From contig JAIETF010000044.1 of NCBI GenBank assembly GCA_019745415.1, positions 1 through 55,232 on the forward strand: a stretch of DNA of 55,232 nucleotides, in the 5' to 3' direction. A model generated the notes under the pieces. The model had not been told where the DNA came from. It saw only the letters and a program-made list of their open reading frames with translations, and made no database searches. The stretch's first letter is position 1, and the number at the start of each line of letters is the position of its first letter. A program made the translations under genes and the position numbers. This document shows, piece by piece, positions 41,553 through 50,943 of this stretch. This stretch comes from Candidatus Obscuribacterales bacterium. GTDB lineage: Bacteria > Cyanobacteriota > Vampirovibrionia > Obscuribacterales > Obscuribacteraceae.

Positions 41553-41936
41553 ATGGCTACTAAAATTTCCGTCGACGAACTTCTCGACGTTATCGGTTCC
41601 CTCACCCTTCTTGAAGCAGCTGACCTCAAGAAAAAAATGGAAGACAAATTCGGCGTAACCGCTGCTGCTCCTATGGCAATGGCTGTTGCTGCTGCTCCCG
41701 GCGCTGCTGCTGCTGTTGAAGAGAAGACCGAATTCGACGTCATCCTCACCAATGTTGGCGACAAGAAGATCGAAGTTCTCAAAGTTGTTCGCGAAGTAAC
41801 CGGTCTTGGTCTGAAAGAAGCCAAAGACCTCGTAGATTCTGCTCCTAAACCACTCAAAGAAAAAGTGAAGAAAGAAGAAGCAGAAGAAATGAAGAAGAAG
41901 CTGGAAGCCACCGGCGCCAAAGTAGAAATCAAGTAA
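41553..41936 (+). CDS. rplL: 50S ribosomal protein L7/L12
   Basis: Flexible stalk protein that recruits translation GTPases. 127 residues: an N-terminal dimer domain (about 1-32), an Ala-rich hinge ([20 protein letters not shown]), and the conserved C-terminal domain with [35 protein letters not shown]. All of it matches the family closely. The rpoB gene, which often follows, is not here; a zinc-ribbon TPR gene comes next after 42 bases. No terminator is seen in that gap. Confidence 0.98.
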   Translation: MATKISVDELLDVIGSLTLLEAADLKKKMEDKFGVTAAAPMAMAVAAAPGAAAAVEEKTEFDVILTNVGDKKIEVLKVVREVTGLGLKEAKDLVDSAPKPLKEKVKKEEAEEMKKKLEATGAKVEIK

Positions 41937-41978
41937 GGTGTATGATCTACCCTTGATACCAAGGAGCGATCAAATATC

Positions 41979-43742
41979 ATGCGTTGTCCTGCCTGCGGCA
42001 CATCCCATCCATCTCACTATGAGCAATGTGTCTCATGCGGCAAAGATTTCTATGAGGGTGGAGAAGCAATAGAAGACGAGGTTGTTGCAGACAATCTAGT
42101 CAACTCTTCTTCTCAGTCCAGCTTAGAATCAGGAACTAAAGTAGATCCAAGATCTAATTTAGATCAAAGAACCAATAAAGAAGCGGCTTTCTCTCGTGTC
42201 CAAGGGCACGATGAGGAAGCCGCTTCCTTAAGATTGGAGCAAAGCCAGTCGGGGCGTCGAAAACAGCATCATGATGTTCGCCGCAACACGGGTGAGACAG
42301 CCTGGGAGTTCGATGAACCTCGGAGAAAAAGACGATCTGAGGGCATGAAACACATGCTCAAAAGCGGAGCGCCCCAAGCTGCTGGAGTTGTCACTGCCCT
42401 AGTGATTTTGGCTGTATCGGCCGGTGCTACGTTCTATTTCCTGACCAAAGCTCCCGAATCTGATAGATTGCTGGTCAAAGGGCTGAAAGAGCTGGAGAAC
42501 GGACAATATGCTTTTGCTGTTTCGACGCTGAGCAAAGCCGCCGAAAACAATACCAGTGGTCAGGGCGCCGCCCGCGTGCAGTTAGCCTTGGCTAGAGCCT
42601 ATATCGGGATAGATCAAGTCGAGAAGGCAAATGAAGCAATCGCAAAAGCCAATCAATTAGGCAGCGGTATCGCGGAAGATCCTAGTTTAGCCAGTCAATT
42701 GGCCAACTATTATCGTATGCATGCTCAGTATGACCAGGCGGTCGGCTTACTAAGACCTTTAGCCCTCAAGAATGTCGCCGGTAAACGCGCAGAGTTGGCC
42801 GATCTGGCAGCGCTCTGGGGCGATGAAGAGTTTAGGGCCGGCAAGCTGGAGTCGGCATTGAGACTCTGGGAAGAAGTAAAAGACTTGAAAGAAGGGTCTC
42901 GCTACACCGAAGCAGATGCGAGACTGGCGACAATCTATCAAAGACTTTCTGAAAAGTATGCAGCTGAGAAGAAAGACAAGGAAGCGCTCAACTATCTCTC
43001 TAAGCTGAATGCCATAGCCGACAATCCCCGCAATTATGAAATGGCGGCAGACCTTTATGAGCGTACCGGTCAGTTGGAATTAGCTATTGATCAGATGCGC
43101 AAAGCTACAAAGCTATCCACTCGTGATGATGCGGCTCGCAAGAAGCTAGCTTTGCTTTTGACCAAACGAGGAAAAGAGTTGCTCGATAAGGGTGAACAAG
43201 AAACCGGTTATGCCTATTTGCAGCAAGCCCGCTCGATGGATCCATCCAATTCGGTGCCTTCTGTGACGATGAAACAGGTCAAGATAGACTTTGCCCAGGG
43301 GATGCCGCGCTTGTCCGGGCAGGTCTGGAATCCGAATCAAGACCCTATAAATTCGCTTAGTATGAAAGTAGAGATAGTCAATCTAGACGGTGAAGTGCTT
43401 TGGAGCAAGGAAACGAGAGTGGTTGACGAATATGTGCCGCCTCTGGGCAGCAAGGAAGGAAAAGCTGTCGATATCACCGGTGGTGTCTCGGTGAAAGCTG
43501 ATGGTAAGTGCGAATTCAAGGTCTACTTCGACGGCAAACTCTATAACAGTTATCCGATAGGCATTAAAGAGAAGAAAATAGATAGAGGCGAGAACGGCGA
43601 GAACAGTCAAAAAGATGCGACCAATGGCTCTGCCCCCACCGGCGGTGATGCACGCACCAGCCCCGAGCCTCTTCGCACACCCGAGAAAACAGACGAGCCT
43701 AGACAGCCCACTGAAGAAAAAACGCTGAAAGATCTTGAGTAG
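41979..43742 (+). CDS. Zinc-ribbon, single-pass TPR membrane protein
   Basis: 587 residues. An N-terminal zinc ribbon (Cys3, Cys6, Cys17, Cys20) is followed by an acidic then basic cytoplasmic linker. One membrane helix spans about 134-156. A run of TPR-like helical pairs follows (about 165-430, for example GLKELENGQYAFAVSTLSKA and DLYERTGQLELAIDQMRKA). A beta-rich domain of FxLYD type (about 435-530, LSGQVWNPNQDPINSLSMKV) and a Pro/Glu/Thr-rich tail end the protein. The outer part should sit outside the membrane. It follows rplL by 42 bases and may be partly read through from it. The function is unknown. Confidence 0.8.
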   Translation: MRCPACGTSHPSHYEQCVSCGKDFYEGGEAIEDEVVADNLVNSSSQSSLESGTKVDPRSNLDQRTNKEAAFSRVQGHDEEAASLRLEQSQSGRRKQHHDVRRNTGETAWEFDEPRRKRRSEGMKHMLKSGAPQAAGVVTALVILAVSAGATFYFLTKAPESDRLLVKGLKELENGQYAFAVSTLSKAAENNTSGQGAARVQLALARAYIGIDQVEKANEAIAKANQLGSGIAEDPSLASQLANYYRMHAQYDQAVGLLRPLALKNVAGKRAELADLAALWGDEEFRAGKLESALRLWEEVKDLKEGSRYTEADARLATIYQRLSEKYAAEKKDKEALNYLSKLNAIADNPRNYEMAADLYERTGQLELAIDQMRKATKLSTRDDAARKKLALLLTKRGKELLDKGEQETGYAYLQQARSMDPSNSVPSVTMKQVKIDFAQGMPRLSGQVWNPNQDPINSLSMKVEIVNLDGEVLWSKETRVVDEYVPPLGSKEGKAVDITGGVSVKADGKCEFKVYFDGKLYNSYPIGIKEKKIDRGENGENSQKDATNGSAPTGGDARTSPEPLRTPEKTDEPRQPTEEKTLKDLE

Positions 43743-43788
43743 ACTGCTCTAAAGAGCCTTCAGTACTTTCCAGATCGCCAGTATGGCT

Positions 43789-44463
43789 TTAGCCGTTATA
43801 AACGCGGTCGCCACCCTCACGCTGGGCGTGGTTGGCGTATTCCAGCGCCAAAGCCAACAGGTCATGCTCGTCTCGGGCATGGGTTGGGAAGGAAACTACA
43901 CCGATACTGGCTGTCACTCGCAGATGACGCAGATCTTTGCTGATATTGTGGGTTGTCAGCTTCTCTCGCATTCTCTCTGCTACAACCATGGCTTTTGATG
44001 AATAGGTTTCAGGAAAAACCACCAATAGATAAGGCCCATCGCCGCGTCCGGGGAAGTCGATATCGCGGATACAGGCTTTGAGAGTCTGGGTCGCCGACTT
44101 GAGCAACTCTTCTTCAATCATGGCACCGTACTGACGTTTTGAACCCTCGAGATTGTCTAGTTGCACCAGCATTAGAGAGAGAGGACGTTTATAGCGCTTA
44201 GCTCTTCTCAATTCATAATCGAGCTTTTTGAAAAATGCTTTGAAATTGAGAAGTCCTGTAAGGGGATCAAGCATGGAAGATTTTTCCAAGTCAGATAGCT
44301 CTTCGTCGGAAAGTTGCTTGTTCAACTCAATTTCGGAGGTCTTACGCACCTTATCGGCTTTGAACTTTTCTCTGTCAGTACGAGTTTCATTCACCATCTT
44401 GGTGAATTTATTCTCTTTGGCTGACGACCAGCCTTCGTCTATATCGAATTTCTTGTCGCTCAT
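43789..44463 (-). CDS. Degenerate GGDEF protein with intact RxxD site (probable c-di-GMP receptor)
   Basis: 224 residues. About 60 charged residues precede a GGDEF-fold domain that starts SMLDPLTGLLNFKAFFKKLDYELRRAKRY. The catalytic motif is gone: where GG(D/E)EF should stand it reads DGPYL (141-145 in GRGDGPYLLVVFPE), and the first metal Asp is Gln101 (LVQLDNLE). The inhibitory I-site RDID (133-136) is present at the correct distance. Domains of this type are known to act as c-di-GMP receptors. It is the last gene of a probable operon behind the M16 peptidase (50-base gap). The bifunctional cyclase/phosphodiesterase at 23605-26433 could supply the signal. Confidence 0.8.
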   Translation of the reverse strand: MSDKKFDIDEGWSSAKENKFTKMVNETRTDREKFKADKVRKTSEIELNKQLSDEELSDLEKSSMLDPLTGLLNFKAFFKKLDYELRRAKRYKRPLSLMLVQLDNLEGSKRQYGAMIEEELLKSATQTLKACIRDIDFPGRGDGPYLLVVFPETYSSKAMVVAERMREKLTTHNISKDLRHLRVTASIGVVSFPTHARDEHDLLALALEYANHAQREGGDRVYNG

Positions 44464-44513
44464 CTCTAGATCTAAAACAGCTACTTCAAGAACTTACCCG
44501 AGGCGCTTATTTT

Positions 44514-47387
44514 CTAATCAAGTCCACCTTTCAGGTTGCCGGCCACCGAAAGCTTGAGCTTCTTGGGGTCGAAATATTTTGCAATAGCTTTGTTTACATC
44601 ACCCAAACCCACTTTAGAGAGCCTTTCCGGGAAATTATCTATATTGGTGAGGGGTTGCCCCAGCTGTTCATATTCGCTCAACTTGCGGGCCATAGCCCGA
44701 GGACTGCGCAAGCCCACCTGGAAAGTACCGGCTAGATGGGATTTCTCTTTGTCCAGTTCAGCCTGAGTGATGCCCTTGGCGTTAAAGTCTTTCACTATGC
44801 CGTCGACAATCTTGAGAGCTTTCTTGACATTTTCAGGGTTGACCGAAAGTTCGATAGACCAAGGGGCAAAGGGAAACTCAGGGTCGACAATACGGCTGTA
44901 GATGCCGTAGGTTAGACCATAGCGGTCACGCACCGGCGCTAGGCGGCAGGCAAAGCTGTCATAGCCGAGCACGGCATTAGCGACAAGACTAGGTAAGTAA
45001 TCGGGCGCCTTGACGCTTAAATCGACCGGGCGGGCAAGCACGATGTCGACATTGGCTTTGTCGGGTAAATTACTCACCAGTGGTCTCTTTATCTCATCTT
45101 CTTGATTTAGGACCTGATCGGTCACCTTAATTTCTTCACGACCAGAGCCCTGCCAATGTCCAAATTCGCGCTCTAGAAGCGCTTTGATCTCGCTTTGTTT
45201 ACCCTTAAAGTCACCGACCAAGGTGAGTACAGTGTTTGCCGGACGATAGTGCTTGCTGTAATAGTCGCGCAGGTTTTCGATCGTCGCTTCATTGACCTGC
45301 TTGATTTGATCTTCGTATAGGTCGGCGAAATAAACACTGTCTTTGCGATACATACGAGTCAATAACTTGTTCCAAGCCAGCATCGCTGTCTGACTAGATT
45401 CTTCTTTGAGCTGAGCGGCGTAGATCTTTTGTACTTCTTTCAAGTCGGTCTGGTCTAACTTGGCTTCCATCAAACTAGAAGCGATCAATTTGATCATATC
45501 TTCCAGATCGTCCGATGTTACTTCACTGTCGAAAGTATGGAAAAAGCTTTCTGAACTAAAGTCTAGGTTTGCACCCATATTCTCCAGTCTGCGAGCTAGC
45601 TCATCTTTTGAAAATTTCTTTGTACCATAGCCTAAAATGCGGGCTAGTAATTCTGGATAACTAGCCTGACCAGCACTGGCGAAATAGTCGCCGGCTCTGA
45701 CCTTACCCGAGACGGCCACTGTCTGAGCATGATCAATATTGAGCATGAGCACAGTCATACCGTTATTGAGCACTATACGCTCCACCCGCGGGGCAATTTT
45801 GCTGCCGGCCTGTGCTTTACCGCCTAGTGTTTTACCGGCTGGTGCTTTAATAAAATCTGCCGTTGGCGATGCCGAGCCTGTGGTCTCAGTCGAATTGCTG
45901 CTTTCGTCGGCAATTGAGGGAAGCTCAATCTTTTCAGAGGCCTTTAAGTATTGGTCGCTATATTGGCTCAGACTTTCACCCTTTGGCAAGTAATAGCCGA
46001 CTGTGCGATTGTTCTCATTAAAGGTGGCGGTGACTTTATCGGTCTCGGCTTTTTTCACTGCCATTACCTGATCCGGATAGTTGCACCACCATTTCCAACC
46101 GGCACAGGCTATGCCTTCGGTTAAAGACTGCGCCAATCCCATAGGATCACTGAGTGAAAGCTTAAAGCGCTTCACTATAGATTGTTTGGCCCGGTTCAGT
46201 TCGGCTTCGGTGATGCCCTTTTCAGTTAGTCTCTTCAGCTCAGCCTTAATCACCTCTTCTACTTTTACCGGATTCTGTCCCGGTTGCACTGTCGCTTGAA
46301 TGATAAATAGACCAGGATCAAGCAAACTTATATTGGAGGTGGAACATTCTGAACATAAGCCGCTTTCGATAAGACTTTTGTACAAGCGTGTAGACTTGCG
46401 CGAACTGTCTCCGAGCACGAACGAAAGTATGTCGAGCGGCGCTGTATCTTTGGAAACGGCTTCAGGAGTGTGAAAAGCGATCATCACTCGGGGCAGTTCT
46501 TTACCGCGCGAGACGACAAAGCGTCTCTCGCCTTCCTGAGGCGGCTCTTTTGTATATACCGGCGGATACTTAGTAGGGTTCTTGGACAGTTTACCGAAGT
46601 ATTGGTTGATAAGTTCTAGAGTTTTGCTTTTTTCAAAATCGCCGATAACCATCAATGTCGCGTTATCGGGCCAATAAAAGTCTTGATAGAATTTGCGCAA
46701 ACGGTTAAGGGGTACGCCTTCTACATCTGAGCGCCAGCCGATAACGGGATGGTGGTATGGGTGCTCCTTAAAGGCAGTGGCAAAAGTCATATTAGTGAGC
46801 AAATCAGAAGGCTCGTCCTCACCCCGTTCAAGTTCATTGCGCACGACGGTCATCTCAGCATCACGGTCAGACTTGCGCAAAAGCAGATTGCGCATACGAT
46901 CAGCTTCCAACTCTAGGGCCAGTGCCAGTGAGTCTTTGGGTACTACTTCAAAATAGTTGGTGCGGTCAAAATAAGTGGTGGCATTATTGATACCGCCCAC
47001 TTTCTTGAGCACATCATCAAGACCATTACCCTTGAGGGGATCATGCTTACTTGTGCCCTTAAACATTAGGTGCTCTAGAAAATGAGTAGAGCCGGTATAG
47101 CCGACCGCTTCATTTCTTGAGCCGACATGGTAAACCATGTTCACCACCGTCACCGGTGCAGTCTTTCTTTCTACTAGAAGAACCGTGAGGCCATTGGGTA
47201 GTTTGTATGCCTCAATGCCATGCTTGAGATCTCTTTCAAAGGCTGTGCTAGGGCTGGCGCCTTTTTTCTTGACTACTGTTTCAGCGCAAACAGGCTGAGC
47301 GAAAGCCACACATTGCGAAAGAATCACCCCGAGAGTCAGACAACTCGCCAAAGGTAGTTTTTCTGACCTGGTATATCTTGACTGCAC
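44514..47387 (-). CDS. Secreted M16 zinc peptidase, two-lobe (paralogue 1)
   Basis: 957 residues. A signal peptide (hydrophobic about 11-30, cut near CAET) directs export. The inverted zinc motif HFLEH gives His102, Glu105, His106, with a third ligand likely at Glu185 (RNELERGEDEP). The second half (from about 530) repeats the fold without the zinc motif, as in other M16 enzymes with an active and an inactive lobe. The start is GTG with GGAG 7 bases upstream. It is closely similar to the peptidase at 50944-53757 (shared VGSRNE.VGYTG.THFLEH and EHPYHHP.IGWRSDVEGVP). It lies 27 bases after a small secreted-protein gene. Confidence 0.92.
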   Translation of the reverse strand: MQSRYTRSEKLPLASCLTLGVILSQCVAFAQPVCAETVVKKKGASPSTAFERDLKHGIEAYKLPNGLTVLLVERKTAPVTVVNMVYHVGSRNEAVGYTGSTHFLEHLMFKGTSKHDPLKGNGLDDVLKKVGGINNATTYFDRTNYFEVVPKDSLALALELEADRMRNLLLRKSDRDAEMTVVRNELERGEDEPSDLLTNMTFATAFKEHPYHHPVIGWRSDVEGVPLNRLRKFYQDFYWPDNATLMVIGDFEKSKTLELINQYFGKLSKNPTKYPPVYTKEPPQEGERRFVVSRGKELPRVMIAFHTPEAVSKDTAPLDILSFVLGDSSRKSTRLYKSLIESGLCSECSTSNISLLDPGLFIIQATVQPGQNPVKVEEVIKAELKRLTEKGITEAELNRAKQSIVKRFKLSLSDPMGLAQSLTEGIACAGWKWWCNYPDQVMAVKKAETDKVTATFNENNRTVGYYLPKGESLSQYSDQYLKASEKIELPSIADESSNSTETTGSASPTADFIKAPAGKTLGGKAQAGSKIAPRVERIVLNNGMTVLMLNIDHAQTVAVSGKVRAGDYFASAGQASYPELLARILGYGTKKFSKDELARRLENMGANLDFSSESFFHTFDSEVTSDDLEDMIKLIASSLMEAKLDQTDLKEVQKIYAAQLKEESSQTAMLAWNKLLTRMYRKDSVYFADLYEDQIKQVNEATIENLRDYYSKHYRPANTVLTLVGDFKGKQSEIKALLEREFGHWQGSGREEIKVTDQVLNQEDEIKRPLVSNLPDKANVDIVLARPVDLSVKAPDYLPSLVANAVLGYDSFACRLAPVRDRYGLTYGIYSRIVDPEFPFAPWSIELSVNPENVKKALKIVDGIVKDFNAKGITQAELDKEKSHLAGTFQVGLRSPRAMARKLSEYEQLGQPLTNIDNFPERLSKVGLGDVNKAIAKYFDPKKLKLSVAGNLKGGLD

Positions 47388-47414
47388 GGGGTTCTCCTTT
47401 CTTTTATATTGGGG

Positions 47415-47798
47415 CTATTGAGCGCCGCCTGCGGGGGCTGCATCTTTGGCACTATCGCCGGCTTTATCGGCAGCCTTTTCAGCAGAGGCTTTGGCTTTAT
47501 CACTAGCCTTGCCATGGCCGGTCAGCTTCTCTACGCCTTTTTTGGCACCTTCACCGACTTTTTCGATGCCTTTACCAGTGCCTTTGACAACTGCTTCTGT
47601 GCCTTTGACAATTCCCACTGCGCCTTTCTTAACACCAGTGCCGATGCCGACACCGACTTTTTTAATATCGCTCTCGATTGTCTTCAAGGCCGATTTTTTC
47701 TCAGGAGCAGCCTTAGGGGCAGCGGCGTCTTCAGCCTGAGCGGCCGCGCCGACGAAGGAGAAAGAAGCAGCAAGCAAAGCAATTTGCAGGGTTTTCAT
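47415..47798 (-). CDS. Small secreted Lys/Ala/Gly-rich protein
   Basis: 127 residues from the ATG at 47798, chosen because GAGGA lies about 7 bases upstream and because it gives a clean signal peptide (MKTLQIALLAASFSFVGAAAQA-E). An in-frame ATG at 47828 has no such site. The mature part is highly basic and rich in repeated valine-glycine-lysine segments (VKKGAVGIVKGTEAVVKGTG, GKGIEKVGEGAKKGVEKL), likely amphipathic helix, then an Ala/Lys/Asp tail. No family is recognised. It is the first gene of a likely operon with the M16 peptidase, 27 bases ahead of it. Confidence 0.7.
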   Translation of the reverse strand: MKTLQIALLAASFSFVGAAAQAEDAAAPKAAPEKKSALKTIESDIKKVGVGIGTGVKKGAVGIVKGTEAVVKGTGKGIEKVGEGAKKGVEKLTGHGKASDKAKASAEKAADKAGDSAKDAAPAGGAQ

Positions 47799-47902
47799 TG
47801 AAGTATCCTCTTTGGAACCACCGAACATAACTCAAATAATAGACTCAAAGTCGGTAGAATAGTTTCGGTCTCACCCTCTTGAATGCAAAAAAGTTAGAGC
47901 AA

Positions 47903-49363
47903 ATGAATTCATATATTTCACCTCAAAGATCGCTGTTGTCGCTCATATCTTCACTACTCGCGCTGCAGCTTCTTTTGGCCAATCAATCTTTAGCAGCCGT
48001 AAATCCTGATGCTGCAGTTAAGACTGAAAATAAGAAAACTGATATTCATAGCCAGGCTTTGACCATATTTAAAGAATACCTACAGATCGATACATCAAAT
48101 CCTCCAGGCAATGAAAAGCTTGGCGCAGACTATCTAGCCAAAGTGTTGAAGGAAAACGGCATCGAAGCCAGTGTCTATGAGACTGCTCCCGGGCGGGCCT
48201 GCGTCTATGCCCGACTGAAAGGCACAGGCAAGCGCAAAGGCGTGGTCCTGCTCAATCATATAGATGTAGTACCGGCTCACGCTCCCGACTGGAAATTCCC
48301 GCCTTTTTCAGGTACCGAGCAAGACGGAGAAATCTGGGGACGCGGTGCCATAGACATGAAAGGTATGGGCATCATCGAACTAATGTCGATGATTGCCATT
48401 AAACGATCAGGCAAGCAATTAGATCGTGATTTAGTTTTTCTAGGAACACCAGATGAAGAGGTTGGTGGCGCCCATGGTGCGGCATGGTTCGTCAAGAATA
48501 AAGGTGACTTGATCAAAGACTGTGAATACTTAATCAATGAAGGCTTTATCATCGACGCCTATAGCGATGGCAAGGCAAAATATTGGGGCGTAGACGTGGC
48601 TGAGAAGAATATTCTTTGGCTTGGTCTGACTGCCAAGGGTCTAGCCGGGCATGCTTCGATGCCCCAAGAAAATTCGGCCAATAATCGCATGGTGCGCGCC
48701 TTGGCTCGACTTGCTGATAATCCGCCGCCTTTTACGCTTTTGCCAGAAGTAAAGCATTTCTACGAGAGTATTGCTCATACTGAACCGGCTCAGTTAGGTG
48801 CTCTCTATCGCAATATTGAAAAGTCTACCAGCGCCGACAAAGCCACAGCTTCTAAATTGAAAGAAGACAAACTCAAATCGAGCATGTTGGCAAACACAGT
48901 CTCTCTTACTGTCATGAAAGCCGGCTATAAGACAAATGTCATACCGGCCGAGTCTTACTGTGAACTAGATTGTCGTCTTTTGCCCGGAGTTGATCATAAG
49001 GCTTTCATCAAGCAAATAAGAGAAATTTTGCAGGACGACAGCATCGAAGTTTCAGTAATACAATGGGAAAAGGCTGAACCATCGCCGTTCGAGAGTGCCT
49101 TTGTCAAAGCAGTGAAGAAGGTGAATGCCATAGAGAGCAAAGATGGCAAGACTCCTGTAGTACCAGTTATAGTACCGTGGTTCACCGACTCGCATTGGTT
49201 TAGAGAAGTTGGTCTGAAAGCCTATGGCTTTGCTCCCGTTGAAATTGATGCCGAGCACCTAGCGACAATGCACGGTAAAGATGAGCGCCTGCCCATCACT
49301 TCTTTCAACAAGGGTATCGATAGACTTACTCTTATTCTGCAAGAACTAGCTCAGCTAGATTAG
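47903..49363 (+). CDS. Secreted M20-family metallopeptidase/deacylase
   Basis: 486 residues from the ATG at 47903; a TTG at 47879 is in frame but gives a worse signal peptide. The signal region is hydrophobic at about 11-27 (LLSLISSLLALQLLLAN). Two-metal M20 residues are His119 and Asp121 (LLNHIDVVPA), Asp151 (GRGAIDMKGMG), Glu185/Glu186 (GTPDEEVGG) and a late His in DAEHLATMHGKDE. The dimerisation domain sits between. The family includes carboxypeptidase G2, ArgE, DapE and aminoacylase; I cannot choose the substrate. It is divergent from the M16 operon and convergent with the TPR gene. Confidence 0.88.
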   Translation: MNSYISPQRSLLSLISSLLALQLLLANQSLAAVNPDAAVKTENKKTDIHSQALTIFKEYLQIDTSNPPGNEKLGADYLAKVLKENGIEASVYETAPGRACVYARLKGTGKRKGVVLLNHIDVVPAHAPDWKFPPFSGTEQDGEIWGRGAIDMKGMGIIELMSMIAIKRSGKQLDRDLVFLGTPDEEVGGAHGAAWFVKNKGDLIKDCEYLINEGFIIDAYSDGKAKYWGVDVAEKNILWLGLTAKGLAGHASMPQENSANNRMVRALARLADNPPPFTLLPEVKHFYESIAHTEPAQLGALYRNIEKSTSADKATASKLKEDKLKSSMLANTVSLTVMKAGYKTNVIPAESYCELDCRLLPGVDHKAFIKQIREILQDDSIEVSVIQWEKAEPSPFESAFVKAVKKVNAIESKDGKTPVVPVIVPWFTDSHWFREVGLKAYGFAPVEIDAEHLATMHGKDERLPITSFNKGIDRLTLILQELAQLD

Positions 49364-49449
49364 GAAACAGTCAAATTAGGACTCAGTTGAGTCAGGGCTC
49401 AGCTCTCAAAATACTTCTTTTGCAGACTGCTCAAAGTCTATTTGCTTAG

Positions 49450-50622
49450 CTAGCTTCTAATTGCCTTGGCGCGCAAACTAATTTTATTTGACTCAGACTG
49501 CCTATTGGCCTTGGCCAGGGCATAGGCATAGGCGTCAAGCAAGGCAGCCAGACTGGCATGCTGGGGACCATTCAATGCTTCTTGCATTTTTACGGCTCGC
49601 GAATAATAGCCGAGCGATTCGCTGTAACGTCCTTCTTTTACTAAGAGAGCGGCATAGCCAGCCAGAAAATCTGCCGAAGGTTTGAATTTCTCTTTGTTTT
49701 CCAAGGCGCTGGTATAAAGGGCTCGGGCCTCAGATAAGCGCCCTTGTTGAGTAAAGAGCTGAGCCAGGGCTTCCATTCTCTTTTGCGTTTCGCGCCTTTC
49801 CATGCCTAAGGTGGTCAAACTGATTTCATAGGACTTGCGCAGCAAAGGCTCAGCCATAGCGGTTCTTCCTTGGGCTTGATAAACTCTGCCAAGATTTTCC
49901 AGCGATGCAGAAAGGGCGGCATGCTGGGGCGGTAGACTGCGTTCTCTTAAGGCTAAAGATGACTTGTACAGTCTTTCCGCCTGTCTGACCAAGTCGCCCT
50001 GACTTTTGATGGCATCGCCTACACTGTCGAGCATTACTGCGGTTTCTTGCGCCTGACTTTTGGCTTCGCTCATTGTTTCGCCTTCAGCTTGTTTAATTGC
50101 TATTTCAGCGTTCTCAAGTTTTTGCTTATGATTACTGTAATAGCTGGCCAGCTTTGAAAAGGCAGAACTTATCTCAATCAACTGTCTGGTTTCACGCTCA
50201 CCATAGTTGACCATTTTGTCTATAAGCGGCTGCGCTTGGGCTTTCTTGCCATTGTTGAAATAGAAAACACAAAGCTTACTGGTCAGAGCTATGACATCTT
50301 TATCGCTACCGCCCAGAGCTGCTTCTTTTATTTTGAGAGCCTTTTCAAAGAGAGGTTCGGCTTTGGCAAGTTGGTTGCGATTGACATAAAGTACGGCCAA
50401 ATTGTTATAGCTTTCAGCCAGCCTAATATCATTGGCAGGGGCGCCTTTTAAGTCTTCTATAGCGGCTTTATATAGCTTTTCGGCCTCACCGAAATTGCCG
50501 TTCTCATAAGCTCGCCCGCCGTCTTTTGTGTTTTTGTGCCAGGCGGCGGAATCAAGTGCCTGGCATGGTAGACCAAGAAGCAGGGTGGCAGTGCTCAAAA
50601 TGAAAAAGCGGAAGAACCGCAT
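49450..50622 (-). CDS. Secreted TPR protein (kinesin-light-chain-like repeats)
   Basis: 390 residues with a signal peptide (MRFFRFFILSTATLLLGLPCQA). TPR units resemble the kinesin-light-chain type, with long spacing of about 42: YENGNFGEAEKLYKAAIEDL, NRNQLAKAEPLFEKALKIKE, AQGRTAMAEPLLRKSYEISL and QQGRLSEARALYTSALE. Such proteins bind peptides or partner proteins in the envelope. It lies between two peptidase genes, convergent with the M20 gene and divergent from the M16 gene at 50944. No direct functional link is shown. Confidence 0.85.
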   Translation of the reverse strand: MRFFRFFILSTATLLLGLPCQALDSAAWHKNTKDGGRAYENGNFGEAEKLYKAAIEDLKGAPANDIRLAESYNNLAVLYVNRNQLAKAEPLFEKALKIKEAALGGSDKDVIALTSKLCVFYFNNGKKAQAQPLIDKMVNYGERETRQLIEISSAFSKLASYYSNHKQKLENAEIAIKQAEGETMSEAKSQAQETAVMLDSVGDAIKSQGDLVRQAERLYKSSLALRERSLPPQHAALSASLENLGRVYQAQGRTAMAEPLLRKSYEISLTTLGMERRETQKRMEALAQLFTQQGRLSEARALYTSALENKEKFKPSADFLAGYAALLVKEGRYSESLGYYSRAVKMQEALNGPQHASLAALLDAYAYALAKANRQSESNKISLRAKAIRS

Positions 50623-50809
50623 CGCCCTAAATATCTCCTGGATATCGAAAGATGGCTTTGCCGACCCGGCTTTTCAAGAGCTCCGCGGGGCTGTATTGAC
50701 CATTTAGCCTGTCGACAGTCTGATATTTTACGGTCTACCGCTTTGAAAGTCTATGATGAAAGTATTACAATTGCCGCTAAGCGTTTATGGCGGTGGGACC
50801 GCTATAGTG

Positions 50810-50899
50810 TTCTATAAACACATTCTATAGAGACATTCTGTAGAGACGTTCTCTAGGGAAATCTGTAAGCAAATTCTCTAAGCAATATCTGCAAACGGG
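50810..50899 (+). repeat. Degenerate 13-bp tandem repeat, about seven units
   Basis: Units such as TTCTATAAACACA, TTCTATAGAGACA, TTCTGTAGAGACG and TTCTCTAGGGAAA follow one another; the later units are more degenerate and one is 12 bases. The array ends about 45 bases before the M16 start. The rest of the 50623-50943 gap shows no gene and no clear promoter. Confidence 0.8.
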
Positions 50900-50943
50900 C
50901 TGGCAGGCAGAGGACCGCAAATTTTACTAAAGAGGGCAGGCAT

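Noticed and set aside
44221..44463. Active diguanylate cyclase for the gene at 43789-44463.
   Set aside because: The GG(D/E)EF motif is replaced by DGPYL and a metal-binding Asp by Gln, so cyclase activity is not expected.
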